Notes under the pieces: model-generated
The model's input: the letters and a program-made list of their open reading frames with translations, nothing else
What the model was told of the DNA's origin: nothing
Database searches by the model: none
Translations under genes and position numbers: made by a program
Shown here: piece after piece, positions 1 to 9,184 of the stretch
How the letters are laid out: each line of letters opens with the position of its first letter
How positions within the stretch are numbered: position 1 is the stretch's first letter
Assembly (NCBI GenBank): GCA_964645285.1
Contig: CAZYDR010000006.1
Span: forward strand, 1-61,026
Origin: JAYZAP01 sp964645285
GTDB taxonomy: Bacteria; Pseudomonadota; Alphaproteobacteria; JAAXGF01
Direction of reading: 5' to 3'
Length of the DNA: 61,026 nucleotides

Positions 1-116
1 GATCGCGGCCACGAGGTGAGCTCGGATGCCGCGATCAAGCTACTATGAATCGTCCCGCAAGGCGACTCTGCGTTTCAGTATGGTTAACCCGAGGGCGCTG
101 TCACGTGGGCTTTCAG
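1..116. other. Left edge, no gene seen
   Basis: No convincing reading frame or RNA gene was seen between the window edge and the end of the glycosyltransferase gene. Confidence 0.4.
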
Positions 117-1406
117 CTATGATCTGAGTAAATCATCCAGCAACCGCGCGGCCTTACGCCGGCCGTCAGCGCCCTTCATGTGGGCGCTGGTGGCGGCCAG
201 CTTAGCGGCCATGACATCATCGGCGAGCAGGCCGGAAATCGCCGTCGCGAGATCGTCGTTGCTCCAGTCATAACGCGCCAGCTTGGCGCCATGGCCGGTC
301 TCGGCGACCCGGGTGGCATTGTCGTGGCCGTCCCAGCAGTAGGGCATGATGATCGCCGGTTTGCCGTAGTACAGGCACTCGGTAAAGCTGTTGTTGCCGC
401 CGTGGTGAATAACCAGGTCCGACTGTTCGATGACCGACGGTTGGGGATACCAGGCTTCGATGTGGATGTTGCCGGGAAGATCGGCGGCGGCGTAGTCGTC
501 GATGTAGTCGCCGACGTTGACCAGCGCCTTGTAGGGCAGACCGCTCAGGGTATCGATGACGCGCTTGAGCAATTCCGTGTCGCCGGCGCCCAGGCTGCCA
601 TAACTGACGTAGATAAGCGGCTTGTCGTCGTTCTCGGCAAAGGTCGGAACCTGGTAATGGTCGGCGGTCCGGACACAGCCGTCGAGGTACTGGAAACGCG
701 CGGGGTCGAGCGGGTTGCGCCGCTTGAACTGCACCGGTTCGGGATAGAGCAGCAGGTTCATGTAAGGCGAGGTCTCGAAGAACTCGCCCAGGGGGTAGGG
801 CTCGTGGCCGACCGAGGCGAGAAATTCGTTGAAGGCGTCGTGGGCCGGCTTGACGACCTGATTGAAGCGAGCGCGATAGCGCTCGAAACCGGCGTGATCA
901 TTCTCACCGCAGCCCGACAGATGGGGCGGGATATCCGGATCCTCGATCTCGTTCTCGCTGCACGAGATGATCCGCACCCAGGGCACGCCGTAGTTCTTGG
1001 TGGCGGGAAACAGGACTACGTTGTCGATACAAATGAGGTCCGGTTTGATCTCGTCGAGCACCTGGGGAAGTTCCTTCTCGGCCCACACCGAGGTCTCGAC
1101 GATGGCTTCCCAGCATTCCTTCACATAATTGTCGATCTGGTCGTAGGGGCTCTTGGCGAAGTTGGGGATATGACCATTGATGAAATCGGACCAATACTTG
1201 GCCATCTCCTCGGCCGGCATGGGCTCGGACATATTAATGGGCCGTTCCTCGAAGCCGTATTCCTCGAACACGCCGGCCATGCCCATATCGACCACGAAGA
1301 CCGGCTTGTGGCCCAACTCCTGGCAAGCCTGGGCGATGCCGACCGAGTTCAAGGCTGGCCCGAAGGCGGCTTCGGGGAAAAATACGATAGTCTTTTGCCC
1401 ACTCAT
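117..1406 (-). CDS. GT1-family (UGT/MGT-like) glycosyltransferase
   Basis: A 429-residue cytosolic protein with the GT-B layout of family 1 glycosyltransferases. The N-terminal half begins with a beta strand of the type KTIVFFPEAAFGP and would bind the acceptor. The C-terminal half carries the donor-sugar signature, with an HHGG motif near residues 334-337 followed by a TECLYYGKPAIIMP-like segment and a D-x-x-x-N motif. Family members transfer a sugar from a nucleotide donor to a small hydrophobic acceptor; neither donor nor acceptor can be read here. The ATG at 1406 is preceded by a GGGAGG-type ribosome site. The gene stands alone, upstream of and co-directional with nothing obviously related. 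The antisense strand holds a long shadow frame caused by high GC content. Confidence 0.88.
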   Translation of the reverse strand: MSGQKTIVFFPEAAFGPALNSVGIAQACQELGHKPVFVVDMGMAGVFEEYGFEERPINMSEPMPAEEMAKYWSDFINGHIPNFAKSPYDQIDNYVKECWEAIVETSVWAEKELPQVLDEIKPDLICIDNVVLFPATKNYGVPWVRIISCSENEIEDPDIPPHLSGCGENDHAGFERYRARFNQVVKPAHDAFNEFLASVGHEPYPLGEFFETSPYMNLLLYPEPVQFKRRNPLDPARFQYLDGCVRTADHYQVPTFAENDDKPLIYVSYGSLGAGDTELLKRVIDTLSGLPYKALVNVGDYIDDYAAADLPGNIHIEAWYPQPSVIEQSDLVIHHGGNNSFTECLYYGKPAIIMPYCWDGHDNATRVAETGHGAKLARYDWSNDDLATAISGLLADDVMAAKLAATSAHMKGADGRRKAARLLDDLLRS

Positions 1407-1479
1407 GGAGTCCCTCCCAGTAACTGGTGCTTTTGAAATTTCTAGCCCGAAGCGCCGCCGCTTTCCAGTTCGCCGTCAT

Positions 1480-2124
1480 CTACTCGAGGAGATAAATGAT
1501 CTCTGATCCGTCCCGCGCGACCAGACGCAGATGCACCAGAATGCCGTCATCGTCGTACCACAGCTCACGCTCCAGCTCGCCGCTCACCACCAGACGGGTG
1601 GCGCTGACCTCGCCGCCCCGGGCCGGGACGTTTTCGCGGCCCATATCCTCGGCGGCGACGATCATGCGCTCGCCCTGCTCGACGCCGATCAACAGCGGCC
1701 CTCGCGCCAGGTCCGGGTGCCACAGGCTCGACGGCATCGCCGTGGCCGGTGCGGTCCAGGTGTCGCCGCCGGCGTCGACAAAGATGATATCGCCATCCGC
1801 CACGGCATGGACGGCGTATTGATCGCCGTCATCATCGGCCGTGGTCCGCAGTTCAATCAGGCGGCCATGGCGCCAGGTCTCAACCCCATCAAGGGCGTAG
1901 CGAAACAGAGTGAAGAAAGCGAAATTTACTTCGATGCGAACCTTGGTCTCGACCACCAGATTGTTCCCGTCATGGGCAAACCTCACCTTGTGACGGCCAA
2001 TCTCGCTGCCGTTGCGAATAATCTGGTACTCCAGGGTCAGGCCATCGGGCGCCCGGGCCACGGCCGGCGCCGCAAAGAACGCGGCTGCCGCCAGACAGGT
2101 GAAGAGAAGGCGGGACGCCCTCAA
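1480..2124 (-). CDS. DUF6134-like exported protein
   Basis: A 214-residue protein with a clear Sec signal peptide (charged start, hydrophobic core, APAVARA cleavage region at about residues 18-24). The beta-rich body resembles DUF6134 proteins, for which I know no biochemical function. The likely start is a TTG at 2124 whose last two bases overlap the TGA stop of the upstream DUF4170 gene, so the two genes are probably translationally coupled and form one small operon. A periplasmic location is inferred from the signal peptide. The family call comes from sequence impression (YQIIRNGSEIGRHKVRF start, then alternating strands) and would need a profile search to confirm. Confidence 0.75.
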   Translation of the reverse strand: MRASRLLFTCLAAAAFFAAPAVARAPDGLTLEYQIIRNGSEIGRHKVRFAHDGNNLVVETKVRIEVNFAFFTLFRYALDGVETWRHGRLIELRTTADDDGDQYAVHAVADGDIIFVDAGGDTWTAPATAMPSSLWHPDLARGPLLIGVEQGERMIVAAEDMGRENVPARGGEVSATRLVVSGELERELWYDDDGILVHLRLVARDGSEIIYLLE

Positions 2125-2324
2125 AACAACGGAACGATACGATAGCGCACCAGGGCGCTATCCACCGCCTGGAAGCTGGCCTGCTGCCACGCCTCGTAGG
2201 CGGCTTCGTAGGACTCGAATATGCCCTGAATATCGAGATCACCCGGTTCGCTGTAGACATTTCCCGTAGGATCAACGAGTTCGCCGCCGTAAACCAGGAA
2301 CAGTTGCTGGGTCGCCCCCACCAT
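2121..2324 (-). CDS. DUF4170 family small protein
   Basis: A 67-residue soluble protein matching the DUF4170 pattern: an N-terminal strand QQLFLVYGGEL, a short loop and a helix SYEAAYEAWQQASFQAVD. Homologues are common small proteins in Alphaproteobacteria with no established role. The ATG at 2322-2324 starts the gene. The TGA stop overlaps the TTG start of the following DUF6134 gene, which supports a two-gene operon reading leftwards. The start faces the divergent DUF898 gene across about 130 bp that should hold both promoters. Confidence 0.75.
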   Translation of the reverse strand: MVGATQQLFLVYGGELVDPTGNVYSEPGDLDIQGIFESYEAAYEAWQQASFQAVDSALVRYRIVPLF

Positions 2325-2456
2325 GATACCTCACGTTTTTCCTGACGTCCGCTGGCGCCACATTAACCATACCATAGCCGTAAAACGGTCCAAAGCGCGA
2401 GACAGACGCCCGCATTGCGCGGAATTTTGCAGGCGACTACCCTGCGGCCACGACGA

Positions 2457-3458
2457 ATGCGACACAAGGATATTGGTTTGCCCCTGCGAACGACCGATGG
2501 AATAGGCGGCGCCCGCCGCGAACGCCTGCGCCACCATGGCGAAGTCTACGACCTGTTTGGTATCCATATCGTCAACATGCTGCTGACGATCGTCACCATC
2601 GGCGTCTACCGGTTCTGGGCGAAAACCCGCATCAGGCGCTATCTGTGGAGCCATACGAGTTTTCTCGGCGACCGCTTCGAATACACCGGTACGGGCAAGG
2701 AACTGCTGCTCGGGTTCGCCATCGTCATGGTCTTCCTGATTATCTTCTTCGGAATTTACACGGGGCTATTCACCTGGATCTGGCCCGAATGGTTTAACGA
2801 TCAAAGCCTCCAGACCCTCTACAACGCGCCGATTTTCGTTCTCAGCGTGGTGATCGTCGGCATGGCCCGGTTCCGCGCCCGGCGCTATCGCCTCAGCCGT
2901 ACCCTGTGGCGCGGCATTCGCGGCGCCCAGACCGGCTCGTCAGTGCAATATGGCATACGCGAGCTTGGCTTCTGGGTCCTGACCCTGCTGACCTTCGGTT
3001 TCTACGTACCGTACATGAGCACCCGGCTCGCCGCCTACAAGTTCAACAACACCTGGTTCGGCGACCGCCGGACCGAATTCAACGCCACCGGCGACCGCCT
3101 GCTTGGCGTGTTCGCCATATGCTGGCTGTTGACCCTGCCGACCCTGGGATTTTGCTGGATCTGGTACCGCGCAGCAGCCCTGCGTTACTACGCTTCCTGC
3201 GTACGCTACGACGACCTGGGCTTCGAAGTCGATGTGGACGGCTGGTCTCTGTTCCTGCTGGTTGTCCCCAACGTGCTGCTGACCAGCTTCACCATGGGCC
3301 TCGCCTACCCCTATGTGCTGATCCGCACGACCAACTTCATGTGCGACCGGCTTATCCTGATCGGCGATCAGGACTTCGCCTTGATCGCCCAGAGCCTCAA
3401 ACCCCGGCCGACCACCGGCGAAGGTCTTGCCGAGGCGTTCGACGTCGGCGACTTCTGA
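2457..3458 (+). CDS. DUF898 / YjgN-like membrane protein
   Basis: An integral membrane protein with the repeated YjgN/DUF898 architecture. Each of two modules has a soluble strand region (HGEVYDLFGIHIVN), hydrophobic helices (LLTIVTIGVYRFWAKTR) and a second helix after TGTGKELLLGF. The frame stays open from a TTG at 2415, but the ATG at 2457 gives a start closer to the family. About six membrane segments are visible. The stop is four bases before the ATG of the M48 protease. DUF898 and M48 peptidase genes often sit together, so a joint envelope role is likely; the exact function of this family is unknown. Confidence 0.85.
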   Translation: MRHKDIGLPLRTTDGIGGARRERLRHHGEVYDLFGIHIVNMLLTIVTIGVYRFWAKTRIRRYLWSHTSFLGDRFEYTGTGKELLLGFAIVMVFLIIFFGIYTGLFTWIWPEWFNDQSLQTLYNAPIFVLSVVIVGMARFRARRYRLSRTLWRGIRGAQTGSSVQYGIRELGFWVLTLLTFGFYVPYMSTRLAAYKFNNTWFGDRRTEFNATGDRLLGVFAICWLLTLPTLGFCWIWYRAAALRYYASCVRYDDLGFEVDVDGWSLFLLVVPNVLLTSFTMGLAYPYVLIRTTNFMCDRLILIGDQDFALIAQSLKPRPTTGEGLAEAFDVGDF

Positions 3459-3462
3459 AACC

Positions 3463-4533
3463 ATGGCTGTCACCTATCATGGCCACATAAGCGACGGGCG
3501 CACCGCGGCCCGCACCACTGTCACCGTCCAGATCGCCGAGGAAGGCCTGATTATCGTGACCGAAGACGGCGCACGCTTCGTCTGGGCCTTTAGCGACCTC
3601 GGGCGTACCGACGAGTTCCACCGCAACCTGCCGGTACGTCTGCTCAACGCGGCCCAGGCCGATGCCCGTCTGACCATCGCCGACAACGGCATCCTGCGCC
3701 CCCTGCTGGCCATGGCGCCCCACCTTCACGATCCGGGGGTCACGGGCGCCCGCCCGCTCCGGCGCATCGCCCAATGGGCGGCGGGGATCGTCGCAGTCGT
3801 GGCCGTGCTGTTCTGGGGCCTGCCCCTGGCGGTCGAGCCGATCGCCGCGCTGATGCCCCTGGAATGGGAAGAGTCCCTCGGCGCCCAGGTCATGGGCGAG
3901 TTCGAGGCCAACAACCATGTCTGCGAGAGCGCCGCCGGTGTGCGGGCGGTTAGGCGGCTGACCGAACGTCTCACCGGGGTTATTGATACGGATTACCGGT
4001 TCCGCGTTACCGTGGTCGACAGCGAAGTAGTCAACGCCTTCGCCGGCCCCGGCGGCTTTATCGTCATTTACAAAGGACTGATCACCGCCGCCAAATCACC
4101 CGACGAGGTTGCCGGTGTTTTGGCCCATGAAATGGGCCATGTTATCGAGCGTCATTCCACAGAAAGTATCGTTCGCGCCGCTGGCCTCGGGCTCATGGTC
4201 CAGATACTGCTAGGTGACCCATCGGGGTTGATCGGCGTTGGCGTGGCGGCCGGTGAGTTGCTCGTTAACCTGGCCTATAACCGCGATGCCGAAGCCGAGG
4301 CCGACGCCGTCGCCGTGGAGATTCTGGCGGACAGCGACACCGATATCAGTGGCCTGGTGCGCTTTCTTGATCGTCTGGCGACGCGGGAAAGCGAGGACCC
4401 CGGCTTGATGGCGTTTCTCCTAACCCATCCGCAAAGCGCCGAACGCGCCGAAGCAGTGCGCAACAGTGGGCAGCGCGGCGACCAGGGCATGTCCGACGTC
4501 GATTGGCTGGCGCTTCGGTCGATTTGCCAATAG
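3463..4533 (+). CDS. M48 family metallopeptidase
   Basis: A 356-residue zinc metallopeptidase. The HEXXH motif reads HEMGH at residues 222-226, and the downstream RDAEAEAD segment supplies the third zinc-ligand glutamate typical of M48/BepA-HtpX proteins. One hydrophobic segment near residues 105-130 probably anchors the enzyme in the inner membrane with the catalytic domain in the periplasm. The N-terminal 100 residues form a small strand-rich domain. The ATG at 3463 was chosen because it follows the DUF898 stop by four bases; an earlier in-frame codon would lie inside that gene. Operon partner: DUF898. Confidence 0.9.
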   Translation: MAVTYHGHISDGRTAARTTVTVQIAEEGLIIVTEDGARFVWAFSDLGRTDEFHRNLPVRLLNAAQADARLTIADNGILRPLLAMAPHLHDPGVTGARPLRRIAQWAAGIVAVVAVLFWGLPLAVEPIAALMPLEWEESLGAQVMGEFEANNHVCESAAGVRAVRRLTERLTGVIDTDYRFRVTVVDSEVVNAFAGPGGFIVIYKGLITAAKSPDEVAGVLAHEMGHVIERHSTESIVRAAGLGLMVQILLGDPSGLIGVGVAAGELLVNLAYNRDAEAEADAVAVEILADSDTDISGLVRFLDRLATRESEDPGLMAFLLTHPQSAERAEAVRNSGQRGDQGMSDVDWLALRSICQ

Positions 4534-4616
4534 AGAGCGGTAAATTGAGTGACCGCCGCCGCGCGAGCGATTACGGTCAATCGGTAAATAGACATCGATA
4601 CCAGGAGGAGTATCCC

Positions 4617-5387
4617 ATGGCCGAAATCGAACGGTCCGGCGACGTCCGCACTCTTACCCTGAACCGCCCCGACCAGCGCAACGCCATCAATTACGCCATA
4701 CTCCAGGGCTTCCGCGCCGAGCTCGCGACGGCACGGGACGATGCTGAAGTGCGATGTCCGGTCATCGCCGCCGCCGGCAAGGGATTCTGCGCCAGCGCCG
4801 ATGTCTTCGAATGGGTCGAGATGGCCGAGAAGGGTCGTCCCGAGGGCTATGACTGGGTCGGCGAGGCCCACAAGCTGGTCCAGGAACTGGCCGAATTCCC
4901 CCGCCCGACCATCGCCGTGATCCAGGGCGCCGGCGCCGGGGTCGATCTTGCCCCGGCCTGCGATTTCCGTTTCGCCGGCGAAGAAGCGCGTTTCATCTGC
5001 GCCTACACCCGCATGGCCTTCCCGCCCGATGTCGGCGGCACTTGGCTGCTGCCACGGGTCATCGGCCCCGAGGCAGCCAAGCGCTTTGTCTATACCGGCG
5101 AGACCTGGAACGCCGACAAGGCTCTGGCCAACCGCATGGTCGGCGAGGTCCATCCGACCGCCGAGGTGCTTGGCGCGGCCCAGGCCTTCGCCGCGGTGCT
5201 GGTGACCGGGCCGACCGTCGCCCAGATGCACGCCAAACGCCTGATCGACACCGCCGGCACCCGCAGTCTCGGCGACCAGCTGGTGGAAGAAATGGCGGCG
5301 GGCAAGGCCTGCGCCCAAACCGAAGACGCCAAGGAAGCGTTGAAGGCGACCAGCGAACGCCGCGTCGCCCAGTTCGTCGGCCGCTAG
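4617..5387 (+). CDS. Enoyl-CoA hydratase/isomerase family protein
   Basis: A 256-residue crotonase-fold protein. The start ATG has a strong AGGAGG ribosome site 6-10 bases upstream, so the frame open from 4503 is not used. The two oxyanion-hole regions are recognisable as AAGKGFCASADVFEW and GAGAGVDLAPACDFRF. The A-S-A-D form of the first differs from the usual S/A-G-A-D loop. The protein probably hydrates or isomerises an acyl-CoA thioester in the cytosol. It leads an operon with an ADP-forming acyl-CoA synthetase 14 bp downstream, a second hydratase and an MBL hydrolase, suggesting a catabolic module for an organic acid. The substrate is not readable. Confidence 0.88.
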   Translation: MAEIERSGDVRTLTLNRPDQRNAINYAILQGFRAELATARDDAEVRCPVIAAAGKGFCASADVFEWVEMAEKGRPEGYDWVGEAHKLVQELAEFPRPTIAVIQGAGAGVDLAPACDFRFAGEEARFICAYTRMAFPPDVGGTWLLPRVIGPEAAKRFVYTGETWNADKALANRMVGEVHPTAEVLGAAQAFAAVLVTGPTVAQMHAKRLIDTAGTRSLGDQLVEEMAAGKACAQTEDAKEALKATSERRVAQFVGR

Positions 5388-5401
5388 GTAGACGCAAGCC
5401 A

Positions 5402-7486
5402 GTGAATATCAATACCAAACGCAAGAATCTAGAGCGGCTGCTGCGGCCGCGCCACGTCACCTATATTGGCGGCATAGCGACAGAGTCTGGAATTAGGGGT
5501 TGCATCGACGGTGGTTTTCAGGGGCCCGTGTGGGCGGTCAACCCCAAGTACGACAGCCTCGGGGACAGGCCCTGCTTCAAGAGTATCGCCGATCTGCCTG
5601 AGCCGCCAGACGCCACTTTCATTTCGGTGCCGCGTGAGGCCACCATCGACATGGTCGGCGAGCTTGCCGCCGCCGGGGCTGGCGGCGCCGTGTGTTATGC
5701 CGCCGGCTTCTCCGAAATCGGCGAGGCCGGCGCGTCCCATCAGACGGCGATTATAGACGCCGCCGGTGACTTCGCCGCCATGGGGCCCAACTGCTTCGGC
5801 TTCGTCAATTTCGTCGACCGGGTCGGCCTGTGGCCCATGGCCCATGCCGACCACAACGTCGAGCGCGGCCCCGCCTTCATCGCTCAGAGCGGCAACGTCA
5901 CCCTCAATCTCATGTATAACATGCGTTCGGTGCCGTTCAGCTACATGATCAGTTGCGGCAACGAGGCGGTGATCGGCACCAGCGACTTCATCGAAGTCCT
6001 GCTCGATGACCCCCGGGTGACCGCCATCGGCCTCTACATCGAAGCCATCAGGGACGTTGACGGGTTCAGCCGGGCGGCGACGCGGGCGCTTGACCAAGGC
6101 GTGCCTATCGTCGCCCTCAAGGCCGGCAAGTCCGAGGCCGCCCGGCGGGTCGCCATGACCCATACCGGCTCAATGTCGGGCAGCGAGGAAGCCTACGCAG
6201 CGCTGTTCGAGCGACACGCCATCAGTCGCGCCGACAGCCCGGCTCTGCTGCTCGAAAAACTCAAGGCCCTGAGCATCGTCGGTCCCCTCGACGGTAACCG
6301 GATTACCATCTTCACCTGCTCCGGCGGCGAAGCGGCCCTGGCTTCCGATCTGGCCGACCGCAACGGCATGACCCTGCCCCAGCCGACCCAGTTGCAATAC
6401 GACAAGGTCCGAGAAGTGCTGCCGGACTTCGCCAACATCGTCAATCCGCTGGATTACAACACCTCGATCTGGGGCCAGCGCGAGCCGCTGGAGCATGTCT
6501 TTACCGCTATGATGGAGGGTGACTACGACGTCGCCCTACTGGTCATCGACTTCCTCCAGGGCAGCGGCTTCGAGGAAACCGTCTACGCAGCAATTGAATC
6601 GTTGATCGCTGCTAACAAGACTACCGGGGTGGCGGCGTTCCACACCTGCTCGCTGTCGGAGTCCGTCAACGCCGACGCCCAGGAGATGATGATCAAAGCC
6701 GGCGTCGGGCCGCTCCAGGGCCTCGACCATGCTATTGCCGCCATCGGCGCGGCGGTGGCCTATGGCAAGCGCCGGCGGGAGATACTGGATAACGGCGGCA
6801 CCGACGCGGTGCTGTTACCGGCGGCTGTTACCGCGCCCAACGCGGCCCGCGCCCTCGACGAACACGACAGCAAACAGCGTCTCGCCGAATTCGGCCTGAC
6901 CATACCGACGGGCCAGGTCGCGACCACCGCCACCGCGCCCAACGTTGCGGATGCGGTCGGCTATCCTGTGGTGGTCAAGACCCTGAGCGCCGACCTGCAC
7001 CACAAGAGCGAAGCCGGCGCCGTTCACCTGGGCCTGACCGATGCGGACGCGGTTGGTGATGCAGTCGCAGCCATGAACGACACCCTCGACATCGACCGTT
7101 TTCTCGTCGAACCAATGATCTGCGACGCAGTGTGCGAGCTGATCGTCGGCGTCACCCTGGACCCGGCCCTCGGCATGGTGTTGGTGGTCGGCGGCGGTGG
7201 CGTCCTGGTGGAAGCGGTGCGCGACAGCGTCGCCCTGCTGTTGCCGACCAACCGCGCCGCCGTGGCCGACGCCATCGCCGGCCTCAAGACAGCGACCCTG
7301 CTGGCCGGCTATCTCGGCAAACCCGCCGGCGATATAGACGCCGCCATCGACGCCGTACTCGCCGTCGCCGATTTCGCCGAGGCCAACCGTGACAGGCTGG
7401 CCGAACTTGATGTAAACCCGTTGATCGTCCGCCCTAAAGGTCACGGCGCCATCGCCGTCGACGCCCTTATCATCATCGCCGACTAG
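5402..7486 (+). CDS. Acetate--CoA ligase (ADP-forming) family protein
   Basis: A 694-residue single-chain acyl-CoA synthetase of the NDP-forming superfamily. Domains in order: a CoA-binding Rossmann domain (about residues 10-110), the succinyl-CoA-ligase-like flavodoxin domains with a THTGSMSG segment whose His (about residue 254) is the expected phospho-histidine, and a C-terminal ATP-grasp domain (about 480-690) with a KTLSADLHHKSEAG region. It would convert an acid, CoA and ATP to acyl-CoA, ADP and phosphate, or run in reverse. The GTG at 5402 fits the homologous start; the upstream open frame overlaps the hydratase gene. It lies between two enoyl-CoA hydratase genes in one operon. Confidence 0.9.
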   Translation: MNINTKRKNLERLLRPRHVTYIGGIATESGIRGCIDGGFQGPVWAVNPKYDSLGDRPCFKSIADLPEPPDATFISVPREATIDMVGELAAAGAGGAVCYAAGFSEIGEAGASHQTAIIDAAGDFAAMGPNCFGFVNFVDRVGLWPMAHADHNVERGPAFIAQSGNVTLNLMYNMRSVPFSYMISCGNEAVIGTSDFIEVLLDDPRVTAIGLYIEAIRDVDGFSRAATRALDQGVPIVALKAGKSEAARRVAMTHTGSMSGSEEAYAALFERHAISRADSPALLLEKLKALSIVGPLDGNRITIFTCSGGEAALASDLADRNGMTLPQPTQLQYDKVREVLPDFANIVNPLDYNTSIWGQREPLEHVFTAMMEGDYDVALLVIDFLQGSGFEETVYAAIESLIAANKTTGVAAFHTCSLSESVNADAQEMMIKAGVGPLQGLDHAIAAIGAAVAYGKRRREILDNGGTDAVLLPAAVTAPNAARALDEHDSKQRLAEFGLTIPTGQVATTATAPNVADAVGYPVVVKTLSADLHHKSEAGAVHLGLTDADAVGDAVAAMNDTLDIDRFLVEPMICDAVCELIVGVTLDPALGMVLVVGGGGVLVEAVRDSVALLLPTNRAAVADAIAGLKTATLLAGYLGKPAGDIDAAIDAVLAVADFAEANRDRLAELDVNPLIVRPKGHGAIAVDALIIIAD

Positions 7487-7499
7487 CAAGGAACCGAGA

Positions 7500-8318
7500 A
7501 TGTCCGACATCATCAAAACCACCCGCCACGGCCGCGTCCTCGAAATCGTCTTCGACCGCGCCCCGGTCAACGCCATCAACACCGCGGCCAGCAAAGCGCT
7601 CTATGGCGCCTTCCGGGAACTGCAGGATGATCCCGATCTCTCCATCGGCATCGTCACCGGCACCGGCGAGCGGGTTTTCTCGGCCGGCTGGGACCTCAAG
7701 GAAGTGGCCAGCGGCGAGGCCGGCCTCGACGGCGACGGGAGCAGCGATGACGAGCCCGCGGCCGGTCGCGGTGGCTTCGCCGGCAATACCGAGTTCTGGG
7801 ACCTGCACAAGCCGTTGATCGCGGCGGTCAACGGCGCCGCCATCGGCGGCGGCTTCGAACTGGCCCTGGGCTGCGACATTATCATCGCCGCCGAGAACGC
7901 CTACTTCTCGCTGCCTGAGATGCAGCGCGGCTTCCTCGCCGACGCCGGCGCCATGCAGCGGGTGCCGCGGCGCATTCCCTATCACATCGCCGTCGAGCTG
8001 TTCCTCACTGGCCGTCCCATGGACGCCAAGGAGGCCGCCCACTGGGGCCTGGTCAACAAGGTGGTGCCGCTCGACAAACTCATGGAGGAGTGCCACGCCA
8101 TGGCGGCGCAGATCGCCGAAGGCGCGCCACTCGCCATTCAGGCCTGCATGGCGGTACTCCAGGAAATCGAGATGCTGCCGCTGGAGGACGCCATGAACTT
8201 CACCAAGAAGGGCAAGAGCGGCCTCGACATCTACGAGCGCATGATGGCCTCCGAAGATGCCTTGGAAGGTCCCGTCGCCTTCGCCGAGAAGCGCAAGCCG
8301 GTATGGAAGGGACGATAA
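7500..8318 (+). CDS. Enoyl-CoA hydratase (crotonase family)
   Basis: A 272-residue crotonase with textbook motifs: GERVFSAGWDLKEV (oxyanion loop 1) and AVNGAAIGGGFELALGCD (loop 2), and an AENAYFSLPE segment placing the active-site acidic residue. It resembles carnitinyl-CoA dehydratase/CaiD-type hydratases in length and in the GGFELALGCD loop, but the substrate cannot be assigned. The ATG lies 13 bp after the synthetase stop, behind a GGAACCGAGA spacer with a weak ribosome site. The stop is four bases before the GTG of the MBL gene, supporting one operon with the hydratase at 4617 and the synthetase. Confidence 0.9.
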   Translation: MSDIIKTTRHGRVLEIVFDRAPVNAINTAASKALYGAFRELQDDPDLSIGIVTGTGERVFSAGWDLKEVASGEAGLDGDGSSDDEPAAGRGGFAGNTEFWDLHKPLIAAVNGAAIGGGFELALGCDIIIAAENAYFSLPEMQRGFLADAGAMQRVPRRIPYHIAVELFLTGRPMDAKEAAHWGLVNKVVPLDKLMEECHAMAAQIAEGAPLAIQACMAVLQEIEMLPLEDAMNFTKKGKSGLDIYERMMASEDALEGPVAFAEKRKPVWKGR

Positions 8319-8322
8319 AACC

Positions 8323-9184
8323 GTGGCGGCGCGCCAGCTCGGCGACATCACCATCGATCGCGTCCTCGAGCTGGAGGCACCTCTGGCCCGGCCCATCGAA
8401 TTCTTCGACTACGCGGTGCCGGAGAGCTTTGATCCTCACCGCCACTGGCAAGAACCCAAGGCCCTCGACCCGGCCAGCGGCAAGATGATCATGCCGGTGC
8501 AGTCTTATCTGGTGCGCACCCGCCGCCACACCATCCTCATCGACACCTGCGTCGGCTGCCGCAAATCCAACGACGAGTTTCCCGAGTGGTACGACCGTCG
8601 GGACGAAACCTGGTTACGCAACCAGAAAGCGACCGGGGTGGGACCGGGCGACATCGACTACGTCTTCTGCACCCATCTGCATCTCGATCATTGCGGCTGG
8701 AACACGCAGTTGATTGACGGGCGCTGGGCGCCGACCTTTCCCAACGCCAAATATATCTTCGCCCGCGACGAAGACGAATATGCCGCCAGCGAAACCGATA
8801 ACCACCAGGTCTTTCGCGAGAACGTGTTACCGATCATGGAGGCCAATCAGGCAGTACTGGTGGACACCGACTACGCCCTCGATGATCAGGTATGGCTGGT
8901 CCCGCACCGGGCCACACCGTAGGCCACGTGGCGGTCAACATCACCTCACAGGGCCAGACTGCGATCATGAGCGGCGATCTCTTGCACTCGCCGCTACAGT
9001 TGGCGGAAACCGACTGGAGCCCTAACTTCGACCACGATGGGGGCAATCGGCGGAGACCTGCAAGACCTTCCTCGACATGCACTGCGACACCGACACCCTG
9101 ATCCTCACCGCCCACTTCCCGTCGCTCTCGGTCGGCCGGGTGGTTCCTCACGCTGAGCGGGCGTTCGACTTCAGCTACTCGTAG
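8323..9184 (+). pseudogene. MBL-fold metallo-hydrolase, two frameshifts
   Basis: A metallo-beta-lactamase-fold hydrolase read from a GTG at 8323, directly after the hydratase. The zinc motif THLHLDHCG is at about residues 117-125. Further ligands are in APGHTVGH and LTAHFPS, but these lie in different frames. The first frame shifts near 8902, between LVP and APGHT. The second shifts in the five-G run at 9039-9043, after which ETCKTFLDMHCD continues to a TAG at 9182-9184. Corrected, the protein would be about 287 residues, a normal length for the family, so single-base sequencing errors are as likely as real decay. Its 3' end overlaps that of the convergent MATE gene. Confidence 0.75.

Noticed and set aside
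180..1436. Long plus-strand open frame of about 418 codons
   Set aside because: It is antisense to the clear GT1 glycosyltransferase and has the composition of a GC-rich shadow frame. Similar shadows at 4275-5318, 9855-10535, 15443-16510, 17434-18750 and 40422-41684 were dropped for the same reason.
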